This document shows positions 1 to 6,723 of a stretch of 13,112 nucleotides of DNA, one piece after another (the first letter of the stretch is position 1; every line of letters starts with the position of its first letter). Origin of the DNA: an uncultured Spirochaetales bacterium (GTDB taxonomy: Bacteria; Spirochaetota; Spirochaetia; Sphaerochaetales; Sphaerochaetaceae); contig CAMZGJ010000015.1 in assembly GCA_947306375.1 (NCBI GenBank), positions 1-13,112 of the forward strand, read 5' to 3'. The notes below the pieces were generated by a model. That model was not told where the DNA came from. It did not search any database and saw only the letters and a list, made by a program, of their open reading frames with translations. A program made the translations under genes and the position numbers.

Positions 1-128
1 TCGCTAATCACCGGCTCCTGACTCCGTCAAGTCAAGATTAACACCGAAACGCTTTCTTGCATGAATCTTTCGACTCACAGGACAGAGTGTATTTTTTTAC
101 CCTTTCATCCCTCACGGCCTATTGCAGC

Positions 129-178
129 GTATACATATTTTTAAAAAAACCGAGGAAAAAAGTATAAAAGTATACATA
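129..178 (+). promoter_or_regulatory. Candidate promoter bracketed by a 9-bp direct repeat
   Basis: The nonamer GTATACATA occurs at 129-137 and again at 170-178, 41 bp apart, close to four helical turns. Between the copies lies a sigma70-like pair, TTTAAA (140-145) and TATAAA (163-168), with a 17-base spacer. One repeat copy therefore sits upstream of the -35 and the other over the expected transcription start near 175. The layout would suit a regulator binding both sites, with the thioesterase gene as the target. Bases 1-128 show no convincing gene: all + frames close within a few codons, and the - strand has only a 12-codon frame. The region is very AT-rich, so chance resemblance is possible. 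Confidence 0.35.
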
Positions 179-232
179 AAAACCAAAAAAACCGGGTTTT
201 ACACATACACGACTGTACGGGAGGTTGAAGAA

Positions 233-250
233 ATGCGCAGATTGGGTTAG
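233..250 (+). CDS. Possible five-codon upstream ORF (MRRLG)
   Basis: ATG 233 is preceded by a near-perfect Shine-Dalgarno GGGAGG (219-224) at 8-base spacing and opens a five-codon frame, MRRLG, ending in TAG 248-250. The thioesterase ATG at 262 lies 11 bases after this stop and has no Shine-Dalgarno of its own. The strongest ribosome signal in the leader is thus placed on a tiny ORF, which suggests delivery of ribosomes by re-initiation or some translational control. The peptide itself has no recognisable function. It could be fortuitous. Confidence 0.3.
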   Translation: MRRLG

Positions 251-261
251 TTTTCAACCGT

Positions 262-675
262 ATGAAAGACCTTTCAGAGTTTATCGGAACAGAAAAGATT
301 TGTGAGACGGTTGTCACGACGGACAGAACCGCCTCGGCAATGAGAAGCGGCGGGGTGGAGACCCTTGCCACACCGTGGATGATAGCATTCATGGAGTACA
401 CTGCCGCCGAGTGCGTGAAACCTTTTCTGGATGAGGGGTATGTCACGGTGGGCACACATGTGGATGTAGCACATTTGGCATCAACTCCGGTTGGAATGAA
501 GGTTGCGTGCCGCGCCGTACTTGCCGCGGTTGAGGGAAGAAAACTTACCTTTTCCGTAGAGGCCCGGGATCAGGCTGACAAGATAGGAGAGGGAGTGCAC
601 GAAAGGTTCATTGTCAATTATGAAAAATTCCATCGGAAGGCCCTGGAAAAGGCTGTTGCAGCCGGAATAAATTGA
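262..675 (+). CDS. FlK-like hot-dog fold acyl-CoA thioesterase
   Basis: This 137-residue protein has the single hot-dog-fold length and motifs of the fluoroacetyl-CoA thioesterase (FlK)-like family, which hydrolyses short acyl-CoA esters in the cytoplasm. The catalytic triad is visible as Thr37 (in LATP), Glu45 (in FMEYTA) and His71 (in VDVAHLA). Its spacing is identical to Thr42/Glu50/His76 of FlK. The C-terminal GEGVHERF motif (109-116) is also typical of the family. The position matching the FlK lid residue Phe36 is Gly31, so fluoroacetyl-CoA specificity is not expected; housekeeping members of this family have no firmly assigned substrate. ATG 262 is the only possible ATG start, because the frame is closed by TGA at 226-228. 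It lacks its own Shine-Dalgarno. It is followed after 97 bases by argR. Confidence 0.85.
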   Translation: MKDLSEFIGTEKICETVVTTDRTASAMRSGGVETLATPWMIAFMEYTAAECVKPFLDEGYVTVGTHVDVAHLASTPVGMKVACRAVLAAVEGRKLTFSVEARDQADKIGEGVHERFIVNYEKFHRKALEKAVAAGIN

Positions 676-706
676 ATAAAAACTGAATACATTCTGCATA
701 CTCATG

Positions 707-715
707 TGATATGAT
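707..715 (+). promoter_or_regulatory. Extended -10 promoter of argR-pgi
   Basis: TG-A-TATGAT (707-715) is an extended -10 element with a five-of-six -10 hexamer; no good -35 is present, as is common with extended -10 promoters. Transcription would begin near 722, giving a leader of about 50 bases before GTG 773. That start point leaves the upstream alternatives GTG 728 and ATG 737 without usable leader, which supports the downstream start. The overlapping sequence TGAATACATTC (684-694) contains a GAAT/ATTC inverted pair that resembles an ARG-box half-site pair with a shortened gap, so autoregulation is conceivable. Confidence 0.45.
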
Positions 716-772
716 TGAAAAGGTGGCGTGAAACTTATGTGTCACGCCGCCTGTGTCCATGGAGGAAGACGG

Positions 773-1243
773 GTGAAACAGAGATTGAACAGGCTGGCTG
801 TGGTTAAGGACCTGATAGGAAAAAACAGAATTGAAAATCAGGATATCCTGCTTCAGATGCTCAGAGATGAGGGTTTTGAAGTGACGCAGGCCACGCTGTC
901 AAGGGACCTCAAGACCCTGAAGGTGGGAAAGATTTCTGACGGGTGGAGCGGTTACTATTATTCGCTCCCCGAGGACATTCTTGTGGCTGAAGAGGAAAAG
1001 AGCTACATCCAGGATGTCAGAAGGGGAATAGTATCAATAGAGTTTTCCGGCAACATGGGAGTAATCAAGACACGCAGCGGGCACGCACAGAGCGTCTGCT
1101 ACGCACTTGATGTCCTGGGACTGCCTGAAATATTGGGAACAATTGCGGGAGATGACACAATCTTCCTGCTGCTCAGGGAGGGAATGACCAAAGAGGACCT
1201 CCTTGAAGACTTCAGAACAAAAATACCGGAGATTAAGGACTGA
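773..1243 (+). CDS. argR: Arginine repressor-family transcriptional regulator
   Basis: The 156-residue product has the two-domain layout of ArgR/AhrC. An N-terminal winged helix (about 1-65) carries the TQATLSRDLK recognition segment (38-47). The C-terminal oligomerisation and arginine-binding domain (about 85-156) includes VIKTRSGHAQSVCYALD-type sequence (97-113) and GTIAGDDT (122-129). Asp127-Asp128 match the pair that binds the arginine guanidinium group. Family members act as arginine-dependent hexamers that repress arginine synthesis or activate catabolism. I chose GTG 773 because GGAGGA (761-766) sits 6 bases upstream and the protein then starts as ArgR proteins usually do. Starting at 728 would add a 15-residue Cys/His-containing extension unlike the family. 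Its stop overlaps the pgi start by one base (TGATG), so the two are probably co-translated. No arginine gene is in the window. Confidence 0.92.
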   Translation: MKQRLNRLAVVKDLIGKNRIENQDILLQMLRDEGFEVTQATLSRDLKTLKVGKISDGWSGYYYSLPEDILVAEEEKSYIQDVRRGIVSIEFSGNMGVIKTRSGHAQSVCYALDVLGLPEILGTIAGDDTIFLLLREGMTKEDLLEDFRTKIPEIKD

Positions 1244-2808
1244 TGGAGTACAAAGATCTGGACAAGACCAAAAGTTTCAGATTCCTGAAGGCGCTTGCGC
1301 CGTTTGATGTCAGGAAGATCGACTCAAAACGCATAGGAAAGTACATGACCGCGGAGGCCGGTACACTGAAGTTCAACTACGCAGCCCTTCCTGTGGATGA
1401 CATGATCATTGATCAGCTTCAGGAGCTTGCGGATGAGCAGCAGCTTATTGAGAAGTACAAGGCTCTTCTGGGCGGTGCCGTTGCAAACCCCGGAGAGAAC
1501 CGTCTTGTTCTCCACCACCTCACACGCGGACGCGTCCTTAACGGAGTTCCCGTAAACGCCGACGGAGTTGAGAAGGGTGCTTTCTACGCAGATGAGCTTG
1601 AGAAGATAAGAATATTCTCAGAGAAGGTCAGGAATGGAGAAGTGCTCTCCAGCACCGGTAAGAGATTTGAGCATGTGGTGCAGATAGGTATTGGCGGAAG
1701 CGACCTGGGACCCAGGGCCCTCTGCTACGCTTTAAGCCAGCTTGACGTGAAAAAACTGGATGCCCGCTTCATAAGCAACGTAGACCCGGATGATGCATGC
1801 GGAGTGCTTGCAGGTCTGGATCTTGAGAAGACCCTGTTCATCCTGGTGTCCAAGAGCGGCACAACCCAGGAGACACTTACGAACAGAGACCTTGTGTTCA
1901 AGGTCATGAAAGACAGAGGCATTGTAAAGCCGGAGATGCACATGGCGGCGGTTACTTCCAACACAAGCCCGCTTGCAAAGACTCCCGGACTTGCGGCTGT
2001 ATTCTTCATGGATGACTATATAGGCGGCCGCTACAGCTCCACCAGCGCAGTCGGCGGAGTAATTCTGAGCCTCACATACGGCTTTGAGGTCTTCAAGGCT
2101 CTGCTGGACGGCGCGCATGCCGAAGACGTAAAGGCCCTTGAGCCGGATCTGCGCAAGAACGGCGTGCTTATGGATGCAATGATCGGAGTGTACCTGAGGA
2201 ACATTCTGGGTTTCCCGTACACGGCGGTTCTGCCGTACAGCCAGAGCCTCAACCGTTTCCCGGCACATCTGCAGCAGCTTGACATGGAGTCCAACGGAAA
2301 GCACGTGAACAGAGACGGAAAGAAGCTTGAGTACAGAACAGGCCCCGTGGTGTTCGGTGAGCCGGGTACAAACGGCCAGCACAGTTTCTATCAGCTTCTG
2401 CATCAGGGAACCGACATTGTTCCCATGCAGTTCATTGGTTTCAAGAAGAACCAGGGCAGCCTTGACGCGGTGACGGACGGAAGCACCAGCCGTCAGAAGC
2501 TCAATGCAAACCTTACCGCCCAGATTGTGGCCTTTGCTCAGGGCAAGAAGAACGAACAGAACCCCAACAAGGACTTTGAGGGAGGCAGATACAGCTCTCT
2601 GCTTGTTGCGGATGAGCTTGATCCCTTCACTTTGGGTGCTCTTCTTGCACACTTTGAGAACAAGGTAATGTTCCAGGGCTTTGTGTGGAACATAAACAGC
2701 TTTGACCAGGAGGGTGTCCAGCTTGGAAAGATTCTTGCCAAGCAGGTGCTCAACGGCGGAGAGGGCAATGAGAATCTGATTGCGTACGCTTCTCTTCTCG
2801 GCCTTTGA
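1243..2808 (+). CDS. pgi: Glucose-6-phosphate isomerase
   Basis: Cytoplasmic enzyme interconverting glucose 6-phosphate and fructose 6-phosphate in glycolysis and gluconeogenesis. The 521 residues contain the sugar-phosphate-binding IGIGGSDLGPRA (from 148) and SKSGTTQET (203-211). The family signature GGRYSSTSAVGG starts near 261, the catalytic Glu349 lies in MESNGKHV, His380 in GEPGTNGQHSF (372-382), and the catalytic Lys496 in GVQLGK. No key residue is missing. Its length is slightly below that of the E. coli and animal enzymes (about 550). ATG 1243 overlaps the argR stop; AAGGA (1235-1239) is close but workable for a coupled start. An unusual partner for an arginine regulator, so either arginine control of this gene or simple co-transcription is possible. 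No terminator is visible before lemA. Confidence 0.97.
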   Translation: MEYKDLDKTKSFRFLKALAPFDVRKIDSKRIGKYMTAEAGTLKFNYAALPVDDMIIDQLQELADEQQLIEKYKALLGGAVANPGENRLVLHHLTRGRVLNGVPVNADGVEKGAFYADELEKIRIFSEKVRNGEVLSSTGKRFEHVVQIGIGGSDLGPRALCYALSQLDVKKLDARFISNVDPDDACGVLAGLDLEKTLFILVSKSGTTQETLTNRDLVFKVMKDRGIVKPEMHMAAVTSNTSPLAKTPGLAAVFFMDDYIGGRYSSTSAVGGVILSLTYGFEVFKALLDGAHAEDVKALEPDLRKNGVLMDAMIGVYLRNILGFPYTAVLPYSQSLNRFPAHLQQLDMESNGKHVNRDGKKLEYRTGPVVFGEPGTNGQHSFYQLLHQGTDIVPMQFIGFKKNQGSLDAVTDGSTSRQKLNANLTAQIVAFAQGKKNEQNPNKDFEGGRYSSLLVADELDPFTLGALLAHFENKVMFQGFVWNINSFDQEGVQLGKILAKQVLNGGEGNENLIAYASLLGL

Positions 2809-2847
2809 TTTGTATATTTTGAATAATAATTCACGGAGGTGTGAGAC

Positions 2848-3411
2848 ATGTCTGTAACACTTATAGTCATAATCGCAGTTGCCGTACTGCTGATTCTCAT
2901 TATTGCATCAACCTACAACAAGTTTGTGGGTCTGAAGAACCAGGGAGAGGAGGCTGCGGCCCAGATAGACGCTCACCTGAAGCAGCGCTATGACCTTATT
3001 CCCAATCTTGTCGAGACCGTCAAGGGCTATGCCAAGCACGAGGAAAAGACCCTTACCGCCGTTATTGAGGCAAGAAACGCCGCAATGAGCGCCGGCGGAA
3101 GCGTTGTTGACAAGGACAAGGCCGACAAGGCCTTTGAGGGAACACTGAAGAGTCTGTTCGCCCTCAGCGAGGCATACCCCGAGCTCAAGGCAAACGAGAA
3201 CTTCCGTGATCTGCAGGGACAGCTGACAAAGCTTGAGGGAGAGATTCTCCAGGCCAGGAAGTACTACAACGCCGTTGTGAAGACATTCAACACAACAATC
3301 CAGACCTTCCCGAACAACATTATTGCCGGTTTCTTCGGAGGTAAGTTCACCAAGATGGCTTATCTTGAGATAGCCGAGGAAGAGCGCAGGAACGTAAAGG
3401 TACAGTTCTGA
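2848..3411 (+). CDS. lemA: LemA family membrane-anchored protein
   Basis: The 187-residue protein has one N-terminal transmembrane helix (about 4-21), then a helical cytoplasmic or extracytoplasmic bundle typical of LemA. It shows YNKFV (23-27), QRYDLIPNLVETVKGY (46-61), EAR (74-76), an ENFRDLQGQLTKLEGEI segment (117-133) and ARKYYN (136-141). LemA proteins are widespread, but their biochemical role is not settled; they are repeatedly found beside DUF2207 or zinc-metallopeptidase genes. The start is well supported by GGAGGTG (2835-2841), 6 bases before ATG 2848. One base separates its stop from the DUF2207 gene, indicating a single operon and probably one membrane complex. Confidence 0.95.
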   Translation: MSVTLIVIIAVAVLLILIIASTYNKFVGLKNQGEEAAAQIDAHLKQRYDLIPNLVETVKGYAKHEEKTLTAVIEARNAAMSAGGSVVDKDKADKAFEGTLKSLFALSEAYPELKANENFRDLQGQLTKLEGEILQARKYYNAVVKTFNTTIQTFPNNIIAGFFGGKFTKMAYLEIAEEERRNVKVQF

Positions 3412-3412
3412 T

Positions 3413-5272
3413 ATGAACAGGAAAATCTTTCTGATTATCATTGCCGCAGTGTTTTGCTGCGGCATGCTTTTTGCAGAGGACTATGAGATATCGTCAATGA
3501 AAATTGACGTGAACGTGGGGAGAAATGCCGTCCATGAGATCAAAGAGGACTACGTGTTCAACTACATGGGCCCGCACCACGGTTTTTTCCGCTATATCCC
3601 TTACAAATATGATCAGGGGGATGTGAAGCGCAACGTCAGGATTTCCCGCGTGGAGTGTTCGGAAGAGTTTGAGTCGGAGAGCGAAGACGGGTTCTATATC
3701 ATGAAGATAGGCTCGGCGGACAAGTATCTGACCGGCATGGTTCCGTACACAATCTCATACCGTTATGACATTGGGGCGGACACCAACTCCGGCTATGACG
3801 AGTTCTATCTGAACCTTGTGGGAGATGGCTGGGAAGTGCCCATCCGCAGTGCTTCCTTCAGGGTCTTTGTACCCTGCAGTGCCTCAGAAGCCCAGATCTG
3901 GATTACCACGGGCTATAGGGGTTCTGCGCAACAACTGCCGTTCAGCGTATCTGAGACGGAAGGCGGTATTGTAATTACCGGAAGCGTTTCCGACATTGCT
4001 CCCCGCCAGGCGGTTACCATAAGGGTTCAGCTTCCGGACGGCTGGTATCAGGATGCCCGCCAGGCCACTGATCTGCGCAGTCTTTTCACAAGCCTTGCCT
4101 GGATTGCCTCCTTTGCTGTCCTGGCCCTTTCAATTATTCTCAAGTTTACACTGGGCCGTGACAGGATGCCCATCATACACGCCAGATTCAGTCCGCCTGA
4201 GGGCATGAGTCCGCTACCTGTAGGGTATGTGGCGGACAACACGGTAGATGACAAGGATATGACCTCAATGATCTACTACTGGGCGGATGCCGGCTATCTG
4301 AGAATTGAGGAGCCCAAAAAGAACAAGTTTGAGTTCACAAAACTCAAGAACCTTCCCCTGGACACTCCTTCCTATGAGAGAAGGCTTTTCAACGCCATCT
4401 TCCGCAAGGGAGAGCACGTTGCCCTGAAGGATGTGGGAGGGGAGAGTTTCTATGAGGCCATAGTTGAAGTTAAGAAGGATGTTGAGGACTATTTCTCCGG
4501 AGACAGGTGCCTTACGGATGACCTTACACAGGGGCTTTCCTTCCTGGTAAACGCCCTTGCCTTTGTTCCGCCCGTCCTCTTTGCCCTGTCCGTTACTTTC
4601 TCCGAATACATTGAGAGGTTCTTCATGATTGCCTTCCTTGTAATTGCGGTTTTCCTGAACTTCTCAGGCCAGGCAGGTCTGGCAAGTGCAATCAAGAAGA
4701 GATTCATTGCAAAGAACAAGGTTTTCCTCTATGTGATTCCAGTTATACCGTTTGTAGTCTATTACTTTTTCACACTGGGTTTTGCAGCATTTTCGGAACT
4801 CTATGCGGACAGCGTTCTTCTTCTGGTCTGCACCGTCTGTTCCTTTGCATCCGTCTGCTTCGGAGAGACAATGATCAGGAGAAGCCGGTACGGAAACAAG
4901 CTCTTTGAGGAGATTTTCGGTTACAGGGAGTTCATAGACAAGACAAGTGTTGATGAACTTAAAATGATGATCAAGGAGACTCCGGACCTCTATTACCATG
5001 TTCTCAGCTACGCCATAGTGCTTGGCCTTGAGGACACCTGGGCAAAGAAGTTTGAGTCCATAACAATTGAACCGCCCTCATGGTATGTGGGTGACTACAT
5101 GCTCAACGCATACTTCTTCAGCCGCATGTCCGCACGCATGCAGGGCTCCCTGAACACAAGTTTCATGGCAGCCAAAGGCGGCGGAGGTTCAAGACTCATA
5201 GGCGGAGGCGGATTCGGCTCAAGCGGCTTCTCCGGAGGCGGCTTCGGCGGAGGCGGCGGACGTGCATGGTAA
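3413..5272 (+). CDS. DUF2207 family membrane protein
   Basis: The 619-residue product starts with a signal peptide (1-21, probable cleavage after LFA). An exported beta-rich DUF2207 domain of about 200 residues follows. A transmembrane helix lies near 224-246, then a cytoplasmic globular segment (about 250-370), and about four more helices between 376 and 486. The C-terminus (about 588-619) is a glycine/serine-rich tail with repeated GGG and GFG units, a hallmark of this family. No enzymatic function is established. It directly follows lemA with one intervening base, the classic LemA-DUF2207 arrangement. It overlaps the next gene by 11 bases, so the four membrane-protein genes 2848-6723 may be one transcript. 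The tail is often cited as a possible surface or assembly element; here that is only inference. Confidence 0.9.
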   Translation: MNRKIFLIIIAAVFCCGMLFAEDYEISSMKIDVNVGRNAVHEIKEDYVFNYMGPHHGFFRYIPYKYDQGDVKRNVRISRVECSEEFESESEDGFYIMKIGSADKYLTGMVPYTISYRYDIGADTNSGYDEFYLNLVGDGWEVPIRSASFRVFVPCSASEAQIWITTGYRGSAQQLPFSVSETEGGIVITGSVSDIAPRQAVTIRVQLPDGWYQDARQATDLRSLFTSLAWIASFAVLALSIILKFTLGRDRMPIIHARFSPPEGMSPLPVGYVADNTVDDKDMTSMIYYWADAGYLRIEEPKKNKFEFTKLKNLPLDTPSYERRLFNAIFRKGEHVALKDVGGESFYEAIVEVKKDVEDYFSGDRCLTDDLTQGLSFLVNALAFVPPVLFALSVTFSEYIERFFMIAFLVIAVFLNFSGQAGLASAIKKRFIAKNKVFLYVIPVIPFVVYYFFTLGFAAFSELYADSVLLLVCTVCSFASVCFGETMIRRSRYGNKLFEEIFGYREFIDKTSVDELKMMIKETPDLYYHVLSYAIVLGLEDTWAKKFESITIEPPSWYVGDYMLNAYFFSRMSARMQGSLNTSFMAAKGGGGSRLIGGGGFGSSGFSGGGFGGGGGRAW

Positions 5273-5894
5273 AGACTTGAAAGGCATTGTCCTTACCCTT
5301 GCGCTTGTGGGGTTATGCTGGGCGGTAACTCTTTTTATAAAAAATAAAAAACTGTTCGGTCCCATGAGCGCGGAGGTGGGCCGCAAAATCCTCCATATAG
5401 GAGTTTCCAACTTTGCTTTCATCTATCTGTATGTCTTTGAATCCTGGTATATCCCCTTTGCGGGGCTTCTGGGCTTTGCAGTTATGAACGTGTTTGTGGA
5501 GCTGCGCACCGATATGGGCCGCGGCTGGGGCATGGTGGAGTATCCGCTTGTCTCTGCCCTTATGATTCTGCTTGTCCATCTGGGTGTTGGAACGCCAAGG
5601 GCCTTTGCGGCAGCCCTTCTGGGAATGGGATACGGAGACGGACTTGCCCCTCTTGCGGGCAGAGCTGTCAAAAGCCCCGTAATTCCCGGGACGAAGGGCA
5701 AGACCCTGTCAGGAAGCGCGGTGTTGTTTGCAGCTGTATTCATTGTGTGTCTTGCCGTTACCGGACTTGGTGCCGGAGCCTGCCTGCTTACGGCTCTTCT
5801 TGCCGCCGCGGCGGAAGCCTGGACTCCGTTCGGGCTTGACAACGTGAGTCTGCCTCTTGTTGTTTTTGCAATGACGGGAATTGTCTATGTTTGA
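5262..5894 (+). CDS. Dolichol/phytol kinase-like CTP-dependent lipid kinase (VTE5-like)
   Basis: This polytopic protein of 210 residues belongs to the SEC59/phytol kinase/CTP-transferase superfamily, whose members phosphorylate lipid alcohols with CTP or make CDP-lipids. Visible motifs are GRKILHIG (40-47), GMGYGDGLAPLAGR (121-134, with Asp126 and Arg134 as the family's GDxxAxxxGR core), GKTLSGS (146-152), and E185 with PxGxDNxxxP (189-198). About six hydrophobic helices span nearly the whole length. The size suits the small bacterial phytol/dolichol-kinase-like members, not CdsA (about 280). The start is GTG 5262 inside the DUF2207 end, with GGCGGA upstream; no better start was seen. It overlaps the DUF92 gene by 8 bases, which suggests a two-enzyme unit. 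The natural substrate (polyprenol, phytol or diacylglycerol) cannot be told from sequence. Confidence 0.8.
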   Translation: MHGKDLKGIVLTLALVGLCWAVTLFIKNKKLFGPMSAEVGRKILHIGVSNFAFIYLYVFESWYIPFAGLLGFAVMNVFVELRTDMGRGWGMVEYPLVSALMILLVHLGVGTPRAFAAALLGMGYGDGLAPLAGRAVKSPVIPGTKGKTLSGSAVLFAAVFIVCLAVTGLGAGACLLTALLAAAAEAWTPFGLDNVSLPLVVFAMTGIVYV

Positions 5895-6723
5895 GAAACT
5901 GAACACCCTGATTTTCGGTCTCCGCTGGCCTCTGGCTCCGCTTTCAATCTTTGTTTTCATGAGCCTTGTTGCACTTACGGCATATTTCAGAAAGCACCTG
6001 AGTCTCTCAGGCGCCATAGCCGCCGTGCTTCTGGGCTTTGCCGTGGCATGGTGTCTAAGGACGGAAGGTTTTCTGCTGTTCATGTTCTTCTATGTTTCAT
6101 CCAACATTGCAGGCAGAATAAGAAAAGTCCGTACTGCGCCGTCTCGGGAAATAGAGCAGAAGAGCGGGGCGCGGGACCACCTGCAGGTTCTTGCAAACGG
6201 TCTTATGGCAGCCCTTGCGGCGGTTTACTGGTACTACAGCGCCTCTGTTACCGCCCTTGTCATGTTCGGGGCAGCGGTGGCGGAGGCTCTTTCAGACACG
6301 CTGGCGGGGGAGATAGGGCGCCTGAGCTATACAAAGCCAGTATCCATTGTCACCCGCAGACCCGTTGAAAACGGGGTCTCCGGCGGAGTAACGGCCCTGG
6401 GTACCTTTGCCGGCTTCTGCGCCAGTGCCTGTGTTGCAATACTCTGGAGCGCATTTTTCCGCACGGACAACAGCACAATACAGGCAATCTTCATCTGTCT
6501 GGGAGGTTTTGCAGGCTGCATAGCAGACTCCCTTCTGGGCGGCTTTGTCCAGGCAGTCTACACTGACAAAGAGGGGCGCTACACAGAGAAAGCCTTTGAC
6601 GCGGAGGGTAATGCAAACGCCCTGGTCCGCGGCCTTCCATGGATGGACAACGACATGGTGAACTTCATATCAAACACCTTTGCAGTGGTGCTTTCCACAG
6701 CCCTGTATCTTGTTATCCGTTAG
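5887..6723 (+). CDS. DUF92 (TMEM19/VTE6-like) membrane protein
   Basis: The 278-residue polytopic protein carries the conserved DUF92 segments. These are QKSGARDHLQVLANG (91-105), AEALSDTLAGEIG (132-144), ENGVSGGVT (161-169), CIADSLLGG (211-219) and LPWMDNDMVNFISN (250-263). Arabidopsis VTE6 of this family is a phytyl-phosphate kinase that makes the diphosphate, so a prenyl-phosphate kinase role is a reasonable inference for this protein. It lies immediately after a VTE5-like kinase, and the two frames overlap by 8 bases. ATG 5887 is preferred over the in-frame TTG 5881; ACGGGA at about 5875-5880 is a plausible ribosome site. Its 3' end overlaps by 11 bases the convergent ATPase gene on the other strand, with no visible terminator between them. 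Confidence 0.87.
   Translation: MFEKLNTLIFGLRWPLAPLSIFVFMSLVALTAYFRKHLSLSGAIAAVLLGFAVAWCLRTEGFLLFMFFYVSSNIAGRIRKVRTAPSREIEQKSGARDHLQVLANGLMAALAAVYWYYSASVTALVMFGAAVAEALSDTLAGEIGRLSYTKPVSIVTRRPVENGVSGGVTALGTFAGFCASACVAILWSAFFRTDNSTIQAIFICLGGFAGCIADSLLGGFVQAVYTDKEGRYTEKAFDAEGNANALVRGLPWMDNDMVNFISNTFAVVLSTALYLVIR

Noticed and set aside
188..200. AAAACC-G-GGTTTT palindrome as a terminator or operator
   Set aside because: The arms are only 6 bp with a one-base centre, which cannot form a hairpin loop. As an operator there is no supporting second site.
728..772. Longer argR starting at GTG 728 or ATG 737
   Set aside because: The predicted transcription start is near 722. GTG 728 has a cramped ribosome site, and the extra residues do not resemble ArgR, whereas GTG 773 has GGAGGA at 6 bases.
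1732..2652. 306-codon open frame on the - strand opposite pgi
   Set aside because: It lies entirely within a fully conserved pgi gene, has no ribosome site or recognisable domain, and is explained by the codon bias of pgi on the other strand.
2908..3465. 185-codon - strand frame opposite lemA and the DUF2207 gene start
   Set aside because: It is antisense to clearly conserved genes, and its product resembles no family; it is a composition artefact.
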